DNA of 21,100 nt from Haplosporangium gracile (GCA_015499985.1 JAAAUF010000527.1:8056-29155); one strand, 5' to 3'. Positions 9,641 to 19,096 are shown, numbered from the stretch's first letter. The notes: generated by a model not told the origin, from the letters alone. Numbers and translations are program-made.

Positions 9641-11731
9641 TCACGAGCAGCGAAGAAGGTTGGCCGCGCAAGTGACCATAGACAACGGACGATCGACCCT
9701 ATACCTCGACGAAGCCGTAATGGAGACACCAACAAAGGCACCAAGACCCCTCCTCTTGCGCTCCGCAACCTCAGTCAAGATCTGCTCACGATCCAACCTC
9801 GGTGATCCTTCTCTCTTGCCCTTCGGCGCAGGAGGAGCCGTCAGCAAAGGTACAGCGGGCAACAGCTTGGGAGATGTCGACGCCGAGCCAGAAGGCGAGG
9901 GCAGGTACGCCATTGGTGTTGGAGACAGGCTCCTACCATTGTCGTTCTTGCTGATGACAGTCGAATGCCCCTTGAGGCTGGGTCGTCGTGGAGGGAAATG
10001 TGGGAGTGGCGGTGACTCAGGAGGGGACATCATCCCCGATGATCCCACATTTGTACCTCGTGTAAAACCACTGTTCTGGTTCTGATTCTCGAGAGACTGG
10101 AACCGCTGAATGATCCCACTTACGCCATTGTACTGGTCTTGGGATGGGGGTGACCAGAAGGAGGGCGACAAGGGTGATGAGGGTGGGACCATAGGTGCCG
10201 ATGAAGGCGACGCAGGCATGGATCTGGCTGCTCTGGACGTGGTGGAAGATGGCTGCGAAGGAAGAGACGGCCACATGGCGCCATTATCGCTTCCGCCGCC
10301 ACTCAAGAACTGATCTGATGCCATACGATGGATCAGTTCATCTTCCGCGACTGAACTCTCAACCTCACATTCCTCCTCCTCATCCTCATCGTCGTCAAAT
10401 GCAGAACTCTCAAGCATACGCTGACGATACATGTACTCAAACCGCCCATCCTCCGACGGACTTTGCAACTCCTCATCCACCGTCACTTCCTCCTCCCTTG
10501 GGTCGAAATCACTCCCAAGATCATCCTCATCAGAATCCATCGTCACCGAAAAATCATCATCCAAACTCTCATCCCGATAATCCCACCCCATCTCACTATC
10601 ATAGTCGTCATAATATCCCATCTCAATCAAGTCCTCGATATTCTCGATGACGAAGATTTCGTTGTGGGACGCCCAGCGGACGCTTTTGATCGCTGGGGGT
10701 GTCGGGAGCGGACGGGGAGGTTGTGGAAGCGGACGAGATTGAGAAGTAGTGATGAAGAGGTTGTCGAGGTAGGCGGGTGATGAGAGTGGGCGTGGACGGC
10801 GTGGTGGTTGTGGTGGAGAGGGTGGGTGTGGTGGGAGTGATGGAGAGGTGATGATGACGGAGGAGGGGCGGTTGAGTTGTTTATGATGGGGTGCGGATGC
10901 CCTTCTCTGCAGTGGAGGACTAGCTTGATTGTATGAGGATGCTTGCTGTTGCTGTTGCTGTTGTTGAAGTAACTGTTGGTACTGCTGTTGTAACAACGGT
11001 CCCAAATGTACATGCCCATGATGTCGACCCGAAGCTGTCGACCTTGGTGTCACAGGTCGAACCTTTTTCAAGATGGGTTTCAATGCCTTTGCTGGCACGA
11101 CGACGTTGCTCTGCTTATTCTTCTGTTGCTGCCCGTGTGGTTGCTGTGATTTCTGCTGGTGGTGGTGTTGTTGTTGTTCACGACGAGGGGTGTTGCTCCT
11201 ACGAGAAGCCAAGGAAGTGAGGGAGTTGGACGAGGATGACCGTCGAAAACTCAGTCCTGGACGGCGAGTTGGGAGGAGTTCCTGGGACTCGATCCTGATA
11301 AGAGGCGGTCTTATATGTTTTGTCGGGGTAGGAGGTGGCGAGAGTGGCAATGACGCAATTTTTGTTGGAGTTGATGTAGGGGAGGAAGGGAAAGGGTAAG
11401 TGGGAAAGGAAATAGGTGTGTGTGGGTTGCGTGCACTACTGATGATAGTGCTCTTAACTGCAGATCGTGCTCTTGGGTCAGACTCCCCGCAGGTGAAGTA
11501 CAGCCCATCAACCACCCACAGACGTTCCTTGTCCTCCTCTTGTCGGCAGCTGTCATTGGACGAGACGCTGGAAATATTGCTGCTGCTTCTGCTGATGGAG
11601 CTGCCGGAGATGCTGCTGAAGTTGCTGCTATCACTGCTGTCGCTCCTGTCGAGTTGATAGGCGGTGGCGGTCCTATAGTAACCGTCCAATGGTTGATAGT
11701 GTTGCTGTTGGTGTTGTTGAGAAGTGTACAT
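9641..11731 (-). CDS. Large disordered Ser/Pro/Gln-rich protein, function unknown
   Basis: Uninterrupted 696-residue frame; family not recognised. Visible layout: Gln-rich start (1-14), Ser/Asn-rich stretch (29-62), then a short ordered-looking segment LWVVDGLYFTCGESDPRARS (71-90). Next come basic Ser/Pro stretches with many S/T-P sites, polyGln/His runs (186-204, 247-263) and polyproline with PxxP motifs (300-345). The most conserved-looking piece follows at 347-385: AIKSVRWASHNEIFVIENIE, then an aromatic/acidic run. Residues 386-465 are very acidic, then more Ser/Pro. A basic C-terminal helix includes DREQILTEVAERKRRGLGAF. KSVRW (349-353) fits the RVxF-type PP1-docking consensus, and the PxxP motifs could bind SH3 domains, suggesting a signalling or cytoskeletal scaffold; this is inference. 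Starting at 11731 leaves no hydrophobic signal. A downstream intron cannot be excluded. Confidence 0.7.
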   Translation of the reverse strand: MYTSQQHQQQHYQPLDGYYRTATAYQLDRSDSSDSSNFSSISGSSISRSSSNISSVSSNDSCRQEEDKERLWVVDGLYFTCGESDPRARSAVKSTIISSARNPHTPISFPTYPFPSSPTSTPTKIASLPLSPPPTPTKHIRPPLIRIESQELLPTRRPGLSFRRSSSSNSLTSLASRRSNTPRREQQQHHHQQKSQQPHGQQQKNKQSNVVVPAKALKPILKKVRPVTPRSTASGRHHGHVHLGPLLQQQYQQLLQQQQQQQQASSYNQASPPLQRRASAPHHKQLNRPSSVIITSPSLPPHPPSPPQPPRRPRPLSSPAYLDNLFITTSQSRPLPQPPRPLPTPPAIKSVRWASHNEIFVIENIEDLIEMGYYDDYDSEMGWDYRDESLDDDFSVTMDSDEDDLGSDFDPREEEVTVDEELQSPSEDGRFEYMYRQRMLESSAFDDDEDEEEECEVESSVAEDELIHRMASDQFLSGGGSDNGAMWPSLPSQPSSTTSRAARSMPASPSSAPMVPPSSPLSPSFWSPPSQDQYNGVSGIIQRFQSLENQNQNSGFTRGTNVGSSGMMSPPESPPLPHFPPRRPSLKGHSTVISKNDNGRSLSPTPMAYLPSPSGSASTSPKLLPAVPLLTAPPAPKGKREGSPRLDREQILTEVAERKRRGLGAFVGVSITASSRYRVDRPLSMVTCAANLLRCS

Positions 11732-11796
11732 GGTGGCGTGGTGTCAAGTATTAGGTATTAAGTACTAATGGTAAGAGTAGTTTATAGTAGGAGCAG

Positions 11797-11837
11797 TGGT
11801 GGTGGTGGTGGTGATGGTGATGGTGATGGTGATGGTA
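11797..11837. repeat. (TGG)n/(TGATGG)n microsatellite
   Basis: Pure TGG triplets run into TGATGG hexamer repeats on the plus strand, about 65 nt upstream of the start codon at 11731, hence in the leader or promoter of that minus-strand gene. Confidence 0.9.
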
Positions 11838-13008
11838 GTGTTGGGAAGATATGAAGAGAGTAGAAGGATGAAAGGAAAGCAACAAAGGGAGAACGGTGGT
11901 GGTTTGCTATCCCAATATGGTGTTTAGAGACAGAGAAAGTGAACAAGGTAGAAAAAACAGAAAAGGGGATGGGGGATCGATCGCCTTCTTAAAAGGGTAA
12001 CAAAAAAAACTGTGGTAACTTATTTCGATCATCATGACACGATCAAACGACGAACAGGAAAAAAAGAAAAATCCAAAAAAAACATACGGACAGGTACAAG
12101 CGCAGCCTAAAGGGGGAGGCTGAACCTATAAGCGATGATGTTGGTCTTGGTTGGTAATGGTCCAGACTTGAGGGAAGGACATGGTTCAATCTATTTTAAC
12201 CCCCCTTTTTTTATATCATTGTTTTGGTTTTTTTTGCCCTTCTCTTCAAGCGGCTTTTTTTTGGGAAACGTTGTCATCATGCAGTGTGGACTTGAATCAT
12301 CCATGTTCAGCTCTTTTGTCCTTTTCCCCTTTTGATCCCTTCTCTCGCCTTTTTTCTACTGTTCTTCAGAAGTAAAAAAGTCTTTTATCAAAAAGCCCTC
12401 AGTCATTGAACAGAAATGAAAACTACAGCTCGGGAGACACATCGCCCCTTACCTTCATTCCCACGGATTTCTGTGACCCAAAAAGTCTGACGTTCTCCCC
12501 TTTCTCTCTCGTCATTTAGGCCTTTCCTTTTACGTCCTCTTTCCCTCTAGTCAGTAAAAAAAAAACCAAAAAAAAAAAAACAAAAAAAAAAACGAGAATC
12601 GCACATCTCCCCAAGTATGAAGTGAGCATTACGCGCCATTTCGCCAAACCCCAACAACCCTTTTGTTACTTCCCCCCTCCCCGTGTTTCCAACATTTCAC
12701 CAAAACACCAGCAAACAATGCGAATTGAAAAAATAATAATAAGAAAGCAGGCGTCAACCACTGAACTTTGGATCACACGGCTTGAGTATTTTTTGTCAGG
12801 GACAAACAGGAAAAATTGGTTCAACCAGACCTGACAAACCAGGTTTGTATTCGACTCTTCGTACCTAACCTTTGACCCTCTTACCCTGAGGTTTGGGCAG
12901 CCCTCTTACATATCGTCGCAAGAGAAAATCGGGATGTGGTTCCACAATTTCCAAGTAAAACCTTAGTTTACGCAATTCTTCCCAGCCGAGGAAGGTAGAT
13001 GTTGCTTC
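11838..13008. other. Intergenic, no gene seen
   Basis: The part near 11840-11990 is CT-rich on the minus strand and probably belongs to the promoter of the gene starting at 11731. The rest is low-complexity with T- and A-runs, including an A-rich tract at 12556-12592. No protein-like frame was found on either strand. Confidence 0.5.
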
Positions 13009-13098
13009 TAGAACGCGGTCCACAATTGAGGATACCAATTAATCGAACTAAACAGATAGCTCGATTACTTGATTTTCTCGATTGTGGACCGCGTCCTA
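13009..13098. repeat. 90-bp imperfect palindrome, MITE-like
   Basis: Arms 13009-13046 and 13061-13098 are inverted copies, 38 nt long with 32 matches, around a 14-nt loop. The best-conserved block in both arms is ACGCGGTCCACAAT. The outermost bases are TA at both ends, consistent with a TA target duplication of Tc1/mariner type. The TTC just outside both arms would alternatively fit a 3-bp duplication. It has no coding capacity. A structured RNA or replication-slippage palindrome is also possible. Confidence 0.7.
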
Positions 13099-13490
13099 TT
13101 CCTGCAAGGAGAGTTGCGTAAAGGAAAACGCGCAATGATGATGGGATGGGAAGTACTGAGCAAACACAGAGCGAAAAGAATACGAACAAGATCAAGAGTA
13201 CGATGAAAAGCGTCCTGCTCGCACTAAAACCAGACCTCCAAGGAGGAAGTGGACGGAGACAATGCACCTTAATCGCTTTTTTTTTTCCAGGCCACTTTCC
13301 TCCTGAAAAGAAGAACACGAGCGGATAAAGATGAGTGCGGGTATGATGGAAGCGCGTTCATATCTCCAGTTGATGCGAAAAAAGGGTCGCTGGGCTAGAA
13401 CCTTGAGTTCACATGAAAAGAGGGTGCATTGAGTGGTCATGCCCTCTCGGGGGGGGGGGATTGGATTTTTGGAATGTCGGTTCCGCTTTT

Positions 13491-13543
13491 TTTCGAGTAC
13501 CAATGAAGTTCGGCTTTGTTTCGAGTACCAATGAAGTCGGCTT
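13491..13543. repeat. 28-bp tandem duplication
   Basis: TTTCGAGTACCAATGAAGT(T)CGGCTT occurs twice in tandem, at 13491-13518 and 13519-13543, differing by one extra T. An 11-G run lies just upstream at 13449-13459. No coding frame is supported. Confidence 0.85.
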
Positions 13544-13959
13544 CACCGTACTTACTTGCCCCTATCTTTTTCAACCGATGATTATTCCTCTTCCTTCTTG
13601 CATTCATGCACACCATGCATGCACACATCGTCAGTACAAGTAAACGTGGAACCCAACTGTGGTCGATTCGCATATATACTCCCCCCCTCTCCCTCTCCTC
13701 CACTTTAGGACAACCTCGCTTCTTGTCCTCCCATCTCACCCTACAAAACAAAAGAACAGACGTCGTATACGTGTTGTCACAATGACCTTTTGTAGTTTTG
13801 CCCTTGTAAACAAGACACTGCATTGGCTGTCCCTGGTTGACCGTGGCTATTTTTTTCTGTTGTGTTTTGTTTGTTGTCTGTGCTTATTTTCCTCTCCGCT
13901 GTTGATCAACCGTGAAAATAGGGGCTGCACCCCAATGATATCATGCAACACGAAGAAAG

Positions 13960-13995
<36 letters not shown>

Positions 13996-14219
13996 ATCCT
14001 ACACAAACTCCACGTTGCTTAGTTCGACTGTGTTCACGGCAGCCTGACTAACTGTGGTGCTCTCTCTCTGCATCTCGAAAGGTTGTTATTGTTTGTGTTT
14101 ACTGCTCTTCATGTATCTTCGCCTCAAAAAAACAATTCGAAAAAAAAATGCATCGTTGTCTTGTGGAACGTCTTTCAAATAACTCGAACTTGACACTCCA
14201 TTCGAACTAACTATAACAG
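13544..14219. other. Intergenic with (GA)n microsatellite
   Basis: No gene recognised. Contains a (GA)15-type microsatellite at 13962-13992. The region lies between the duplicated segment and the hAT fragment. Confidence 0.5.
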
Positions 14220-14558
14220 CTATTCTGAATTTAAAGAAATCTCTTTCATCCAGGAATTCAAAATGACCAACCGTTGAATGGTTGTTGGGAGGAGACTATT
14301 CCTTTCGGTTTGCAGGACATACTTGGCCTGAGAGAAGCACCGCTCTGCTGGGGTCGAGGTCACAGGTATGGCAAGATAATTGCGTGCCATATTTGCCAGG
14401 TTGGACCATCGTTCCGTCTGAGACCGCCAGTACGTCAACTCCGGAGGCTCATGCTTGCAAGCAACCAACGAATTTCCTTTATGGGCGCGCTCCTCAAGCT
14501 CGCCAACTTCCTCTTGATCCCATACAACTTCATCTGCCTTACTATTTCTGCATCCAGT
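14220..14558 (-). mobile_element. hAT transposase C-terminal (hATC) fragment
   Basis: An open frame of 112 codons ends at TAG (14220-14222). The C-terminal part is the hAT dimerisation domain. A YWRSQTERWSNLANMARNYL block (about residues 44-63 of the open frame) corresponds to the W-x(n)-P/N-L-A-x-x-A-x-x-YL region. Next is AIPVTSTPAERCFSQA, the strongly conserved P-x-S-x-x-x-E-R-x-F-S signature, then a helix ending LVILNSWMKE. hATC mediates dimerisation and completes the catalytic fold of cut-and-paste transposases. The frame is closed by TGA at 14559-14561, and no BED finger or catalytic core is recognisable upstream on the minus strand to 15.1 kb. This is therefore a truncated relic, not an autonomous element. 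An acceptor-like GCAG near 14549 leaves open that this is a last exon. No terminal inverted repeats were identified. Confidence 0.82.
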
Positions 14559-14561
14559 TCA

Positions 14562-15170
14562 ACAGGCCTGCAACAGACCAAGTTTATTATCACTCTTAGT
14601 TGGTCACTTGTAGTCATTGCTCTTTCTACCTTGACTCATAATCTAGAAACCTAGTTCCTCTTGTTGTATATATATATATATCTGTAGCATAGTAATAACA
14701 ATCATCATTACTGCTTCAATCTTTGTCTCTGTCCCTAATTTCCCTGTCTCTGCCTTTGATTAATGCAGTTGATCTCTCCCGGACTTGTCTCCAAAAATCA
14801 CTACGGACTAGAACGATGCTTTGTCGCCTCCTTAAGAGCGGACAATGTGGACCCCTCCATCAGACGACGAGGATGATATATTACTTTCAGGCTGTACACT
14901 TACGTAAATTGAGTGTTAGTATATCAATAAAAGACAGATAATACATCTTGAAAAATGCCATCAATAGCCCCCTTTGCTAGAGGGGTGCCACTGACAAGTG
15001 TTGTCCAACCATTGTGCCACCAATCACATTTCCTCGCATAACGGCCATGTAATCAGCTGAGGAGATTTTTTCATTATCACCTGCACGCACAACGAGAGCT
15101 CTTTAATCCATAACGAATGTCCCCGATGCTATCGAGACGACGAGTCCTTGGAATGTAGAAAATAATCAAT
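14562..15170. other. Intergenic between hAT relic and CRN leader
   Basis: No gene supported. Contains a TA microsatellite at 14667-14681. It may be eroded transposon sequence, but no further transposase motif was found. Confidence 0.45.
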
Positions 15171-15176
15171 TGTTTT

Positions 15177-15780
15177 GCCACCGCTCACATGCTCGTTTCC
15201 TTGTTGTCTTTTGTTTCTCACTCACCCCCTCCTTTTCGCCACCATTCCCACATCTTCATCACCTTTACTACCACTTCGCCCCTCTTCATCGCCTTTGCCA
15301 TCACTCTCTATCACTTCCACGCTCATCCTCCCCACATCTCGTTTCATTGCCACCGCTCTCACGCTCCTCACAACAGTTTTTCCTTTGTTTCTCCCAACTT
15401 TACACTCATTACACCACCGCCCCCACGCCCTTTCTTAACCGCGTTTCCTATTTTTTTTCTTTACACGCACACACCTCCATAGCGTTTGCATCACGTCTGC
15501 TCCTCTTGATTTGCCATTTTTTTTTCTCATCACCATTGCCTTTGCCATTGCTCCCATGCTCTCTCGTCGACTTTGCTTTCTTGTTTCTCACCCCTTTCTT
15601 TTTGCCACCATTTCCAAACCTTCGGCCCCTTTGCTGTTCTCACACCCTTTTCATTCCTTCACATTTTTCCCTTTTAATCCCACACCTTCTTACATCCTTT
15701 TCTCTTTTTTTCTTTCACTTCTCGCCTTCTCTACATCTCAGTCTTCTTCCACAACTCTCACTTTCTTTCCTGCACTTTCT
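15177..15780 (+). repeat. Degenerate repeats in the CT-rich leader of the CRN gene
   Basis: This pyrimidine-rich stretch directly precedes the CRN start codon. It contains at least three related units beginning GCCACCGCTCaCaTGCTC-like at 15177, 15349 and 15544 (spacing about 172 and 195 nt), each followed by a CTTTGTTTCTC-like run. A second motif, TTTTGCCACCATTCC-like, occurs near 15233 and 15599, and again near 18996. Functionally it is probably the promoter/5' UTR. The long frames through it are low-complexity and not considered protein. Confidence 0.6.
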
Positions 15781-15789
15781 TTTCCTTTA

Positions 15790-17703
15790 ATGCTTCGCAA
15801 TACCATGACCGAGAACCCTCTGAGCTTGTTCTGTCTTGTTAATGGAGAGGCTACCTCCAACGCGTTCTCTGTCAAGATTCTCTCATGCGACACTGTCGAT
15901 GACCTCAAGAACCATATCAAGACCGCGTTGACCCCTCAATTTGACGACATTGCAGCCAGAGATCTCACGCTCTATCGCGTCTCTCATCCCGTCATTTCGG
16001 CCAACAGGCACAGCCCTATTCTCCTGAGCGCCATCGATTCCCCGACGGAGCTCGATCCAACAGACGATGTCTCTGAGAGGTTTCCATCTCGGGACAAGAT
16101 ACTCAAGAAAACGATCCACATCATCGTCCAGCGACCCTCGCCAGGTAATGCAAACGCGTTTTACTCTCATTCGTACTCTGTTCATGAGCTCGTTCATTAC
16201 AGTTTATTATCACAAACATCCATTCGTGTTATTGTCAGACCGTGCGTCGGAATACGATTATGTGCAGTGCGTGCCGAGTCCTGTAATTGGGCAACAACAG
16301 TTATTAAGCCCCACAACGAGAAGCGACCATCCCTCGGTTTCCGTAACGCCGTCATCTGTTGGACTCTGGCCCGATTTCATGAACTGCGTTCACAGGATGG
16401 AGCTAGAGCGAACCCCTCAATATTCACGGCCAAAGTTCAGGGATGACAGGATATTTCTACAGGGAGCTACTCTCCATGAACTATTCGCACAAGTCTTTGG
16501 AGTAGTCCAACTCTTGCCTCCTAGAGCAAGGACCATCAAAATCATGGAGCTTCCGCGCGGCAACCCTGATCTTGTGTGCATGAGAGCGCAGGGTGGGTTT
16601 GATGATCCTACGGCTGTGCTTTCCCAATTGAGATTAAAAGACCAATTCGTCTGAGGTCCGACAGCCTGGTGGAGAATTACACCCGACAATGGCAATCTGG
16701 AAGAGAGCAAGGCCCGATAGGTCTACTAAGCCAAATATTTGGGTATATGCGGCTCAATGAATTCCGATATGGTGTTCTGACGACCTATGAGGGGACATGG
16801 TTTATCAAGCGAACCATGCAACACACGAACGACTTGGTGGTGTCTCCTACGATTTCCTCCAGCGGAACAGGACCAACTTTACTCCAGTGCTACCTTTGGT
16901 TCATTCGACAGGCACATGATGACGAATGGACGCTCGATACCCCAACTGACGAAGAGAAGGATGGGCTTCTGGAGAGAGACGACCATCAAGGTAACAGACG
17001 GGGACCAGAGGACCATGGGTACAAGCCAAATGGGCGTAAAGGAAAACTCTCATTGATTTTCAGGTTGTTTGGCACATCCTCGTTAGCAGAGCGACAATGG
17101 TGCTGATTATCATAGATCGGCTATTGATATCATTTTGCAAACCAACGTAGGGTTTTTTCCAAGACACGTTCGCGAACCAGGACCGGGAATGTTTCTCGAG
17201 CGACCGTTGTTGCTCTGGACAACCTGGAGCTTATCTCGCGCGACGATGAGAGTGCGCAAACGTACAGAGCATCATGGAAGGATCGCGATGTTGTTTTGAA
17301 AAAGTGCGACATTTGGAATCAGCATCCGGTTGTGAAGGAGCTTGAGCATGAGGCGAGAGTTTACCAGGTCCTGCAGAAGCTCCAAGGGTACAACGTACCC
17401 AAGTTGAATATTTCTGGAATAGCGGACGGCATGGAGATGATTTTGGTGACGAACTTCATAGGAGTCGATATCAGCCATAAACGCTTGAATTACTCCGACA
17501 AGAAGAAGATCAGGGAGGCACTTTCCGCGATCCACAGTTTGGGAGTTCTTCATGAGGAGATTCGGCCGCAGAACATTTTTGTGAAGCGTGAGGGAACAGT
17601 CAGGCGGTTCTTTTTCATTGACTTTGGACTCTCGCAGTTTACCACCGACAAGGAAAAGCTACAGCAGGAGGCGGATATCCTGGGCCTGCGACTGAGCTGG
17701 TAA
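15790..17703 (+). pseudogene. Crinkler (CRN) effector: header + REase-like + kinase-like, frame-disrupted
   Basis: CRN proteins are modular effectors of oomycetes and early-diverging fungi, with a ubiquitin-like header before a C-terminal enzymatic domain that often acts in host nuclei. ATG at 15790, or the in-frame ATG at 15805. Exon 1 (to 16144) is a full header: LFCLVNGEATSNAFSVKI, a DDLKNHIK helix, SPTELDPTDDVSE and the closing IHIIVQRP. An intron (GTAATG...TGTCAG, about 16145-16240) joins in phase 1. Exon 2 carries an REase-type core: GNPDLVC near 16560 and, in another frame, FPIEIKRP at 16621-16644. A base is apparently missing at 16619-16621; the original frame stops at 16652-16654. 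The second frame closes at 17104-17106. From about 17140 a kinase-like domain follows: VVLKKCD (lysine), LEHEARVYQ (helix-C Glu), HEEIRPQN at 17551 (catalytic Asp replaced by Glu) and IDFGLS at 17617. Probably a dead copy; an assembly error could explain the first shift only. Confidence 0.85.
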
Positions 17704-18070
17704 TTTGGCTCGACTGCAACAGATTGAGTTTATGTCGCTTACTAGTTTGTCATCAAGGAATAACCGGGATTAGAGTTGGAGCAATGATGATGATCTTTGG
17801 TGCTAAAATACATGGCTCTGTCACTAACTAATGTAGGTACTAGCTTTGGATGACCATGACTTTGTCTCTTGCTTCAACATTTTGATTGCAAAATTATGAA
17901 AAATTGGTGGCGACAAAAAAGAAATATCTGCATAGGAGATGAGTCGAGGGATAAAGCCTGAAATAGAGATTACAACCCTTTTATTATGGATGACGAATGG
18001 CTCAAGAATAAAGCAACTTTTCTCTTTCCCCTCGTTACATTGTCTTATTCTTTTTCTCTGGCCGCCATAA
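17704..18070. other. Gap between CRN pseudogene and next gene remnant
   Basis: No gene recognised. The frame leading into the remnant that starts at 18071 is closed by TAA at 18068-18070. Confidence 0.45.
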
Positions 18071-18880
18071 ACTGTTCTGCTTTCAGACAAAACAGGTCCC
18101 TACTTCAAGAATGCAATCCGGGGCCGCATGGTGGCCTCGGCCTCCAATCATGGATGTATGTTTGGACAGTTCATGATGACCGCTCTCCGCGAGACGTTCA
18201 CCTCGCGACCTCTATCCGAGTGGCCACATCAGCCCCCCATCTCTGAGATGTGTGTAGTTCTTGTCGGCAGGGTGGAGATTGTTGGCTGGAAGGAACCTGG
18301 GCTCAAACAAGGAACCGCCCATAAGATTATGTCAATGGAGGAGTTCATGTATGTGCATGTCAACTACCAGTCAATTTGGAACAATAAGCCCGCTATCCAG
18401 TTATTTCTCCCCTAAGTCCAAGCCGTCGGGACCAGACTTGGTATTCTTCATCCGGCTCGACGGTTGTAAGATGGTGCCTGTTTTCGTGTAGATGAAGCTG
18501 CATCAAAGGTCGCCCAGTTTCTCTGAGAAGGATTGGACTGACGCACTCAGCACAGTCTCGGTACCCAAGATGAGAGCCACACAAAGGACTTTCGTGACTA
18601 CTGTCCCGACAACGTCTACATCAGCATGATCGTTGCATACCCTACCAAACGAACTGACAAGCTGCCAGCATCTTCAGAACTCCCAAAAGACCCCAGTGGT
18701 GTTCAGCAGGTCGTGGTCAACATCAGCAATGACATTTCGGCGACATTTTCCCCCAGGAGCATGTAGAGTTTATTGATCAACTCAATAATGCTCGAAAAGC
18801 GCTCTGCTGACGACGATGATAGTAACGATGAGGATTGCTCCAAAAAGCAGGAGTTAATCTTTCATCGCAGCCCTCAATAA
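18071..18880 (+). pseudogene. Broken 3' part of a PD-(D/E)XK-like accessory protein
   Basis: Protein-like sequence continues for 810 nt but jumps frame at least four times. Segment 1 (18071-18415) includes RPLSEWPHQPPISEM and VGRVEIVGWKEPG. Segment 2 (from about 18413) includes KPSGPDLVFFIRLDGCKMVP, followed by VFV, a TAG stop at 18489, then MKLHQ. Segment 3 (about 18570-18765) includes DYCPDNVYISMIVAYPTKRT. Segment 4 (about 18740-18810) includes GDIFPQEHVEFIDQLNNA. Segment 5 is an acidic tail ending TAA at 18878. The SGPDLVFF...VPVFV-x-MKL arrangement looks like the D...(E/Q)xK core of an REase-fold nuclease. I recall similar proteins as recurrent in Mortierella-like and Glomus-like genomes, but cannot name a family. 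The N-terminal part is missing. Clearly non-functional as read. Confidence 0.65.
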
Positions 18881-18881
18881 A
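18876..18881 (+). terminator. AATAAA overlapping the stop of the PD-(D/E)XK-like remnant
   Basis: The exact hexamer includes the TAA that ends the acidic tail segment. It is consistent with this being the ancestral 3' end of the gene. Confidence 0.4.
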
Positions 18882-18901
18882 AATGCACTTTTATATTCTT
18901 A

Positions 18902-19080
18902 ATGAATTGTAACCGGGTTGATATTATCTTCTCCTCAAGCAGCTTGTTTTGTTTCCATCTCTTGCTCATAAATCTCTTTCCTTTTTCCATCACTTCCTTT
19001 TGCCACCATTCCTCGCGTTCACACACCTTTTCTGACTTCAATTCCTACACCCATTATCTCCATTGCCATGAATTCTCTCG
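18902..19080 (+). promoter_or_regulatory. CRN-like CT-rich leader without an evident gene
   Basis: Pyrimidine-rich plus-strand tract containing TTTTGCCACCATTCC near 18996 and CACACCTTTTC, both of which also occur in the leader of the CRN gene (near 15599 and 15643). It ends at an ATG (19069), but the frame after it soon enters the satellite repeat and shows no CRN header. It may be an orphaned effector-gene promoter. Confidence 0.4.
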
Positions 19081-19096
19081 AAAAAGACATTCTCCA

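Noticed and set aside
10627..11634. Additional long frames on both strands inside 9641-11731
   Set aside because: They are shadows of the GC-rich, repeat-rich 696-residue gene and give His/Pro or Val/Gly low-complexity proteins.
12968..13503. 116- and 103-codon minus-strand frames around the palindrome
   Set aside because: They run through the inverted repeat and homopolymers and lack any family signature.
13400..14051. Plus- and minus-strand frames near 13.4-14.05 kb
   Set aside because: They include the tandem duplication and the GA microsatellite and show no conserved motif.
15170..15789. 206-codon plus-strand frame and an N-terminal extension of the CRN gene
   Set aside because: The sequence is the repeated CT-rich leader; the CRN header starts at 15790-15805, where similarity begins.
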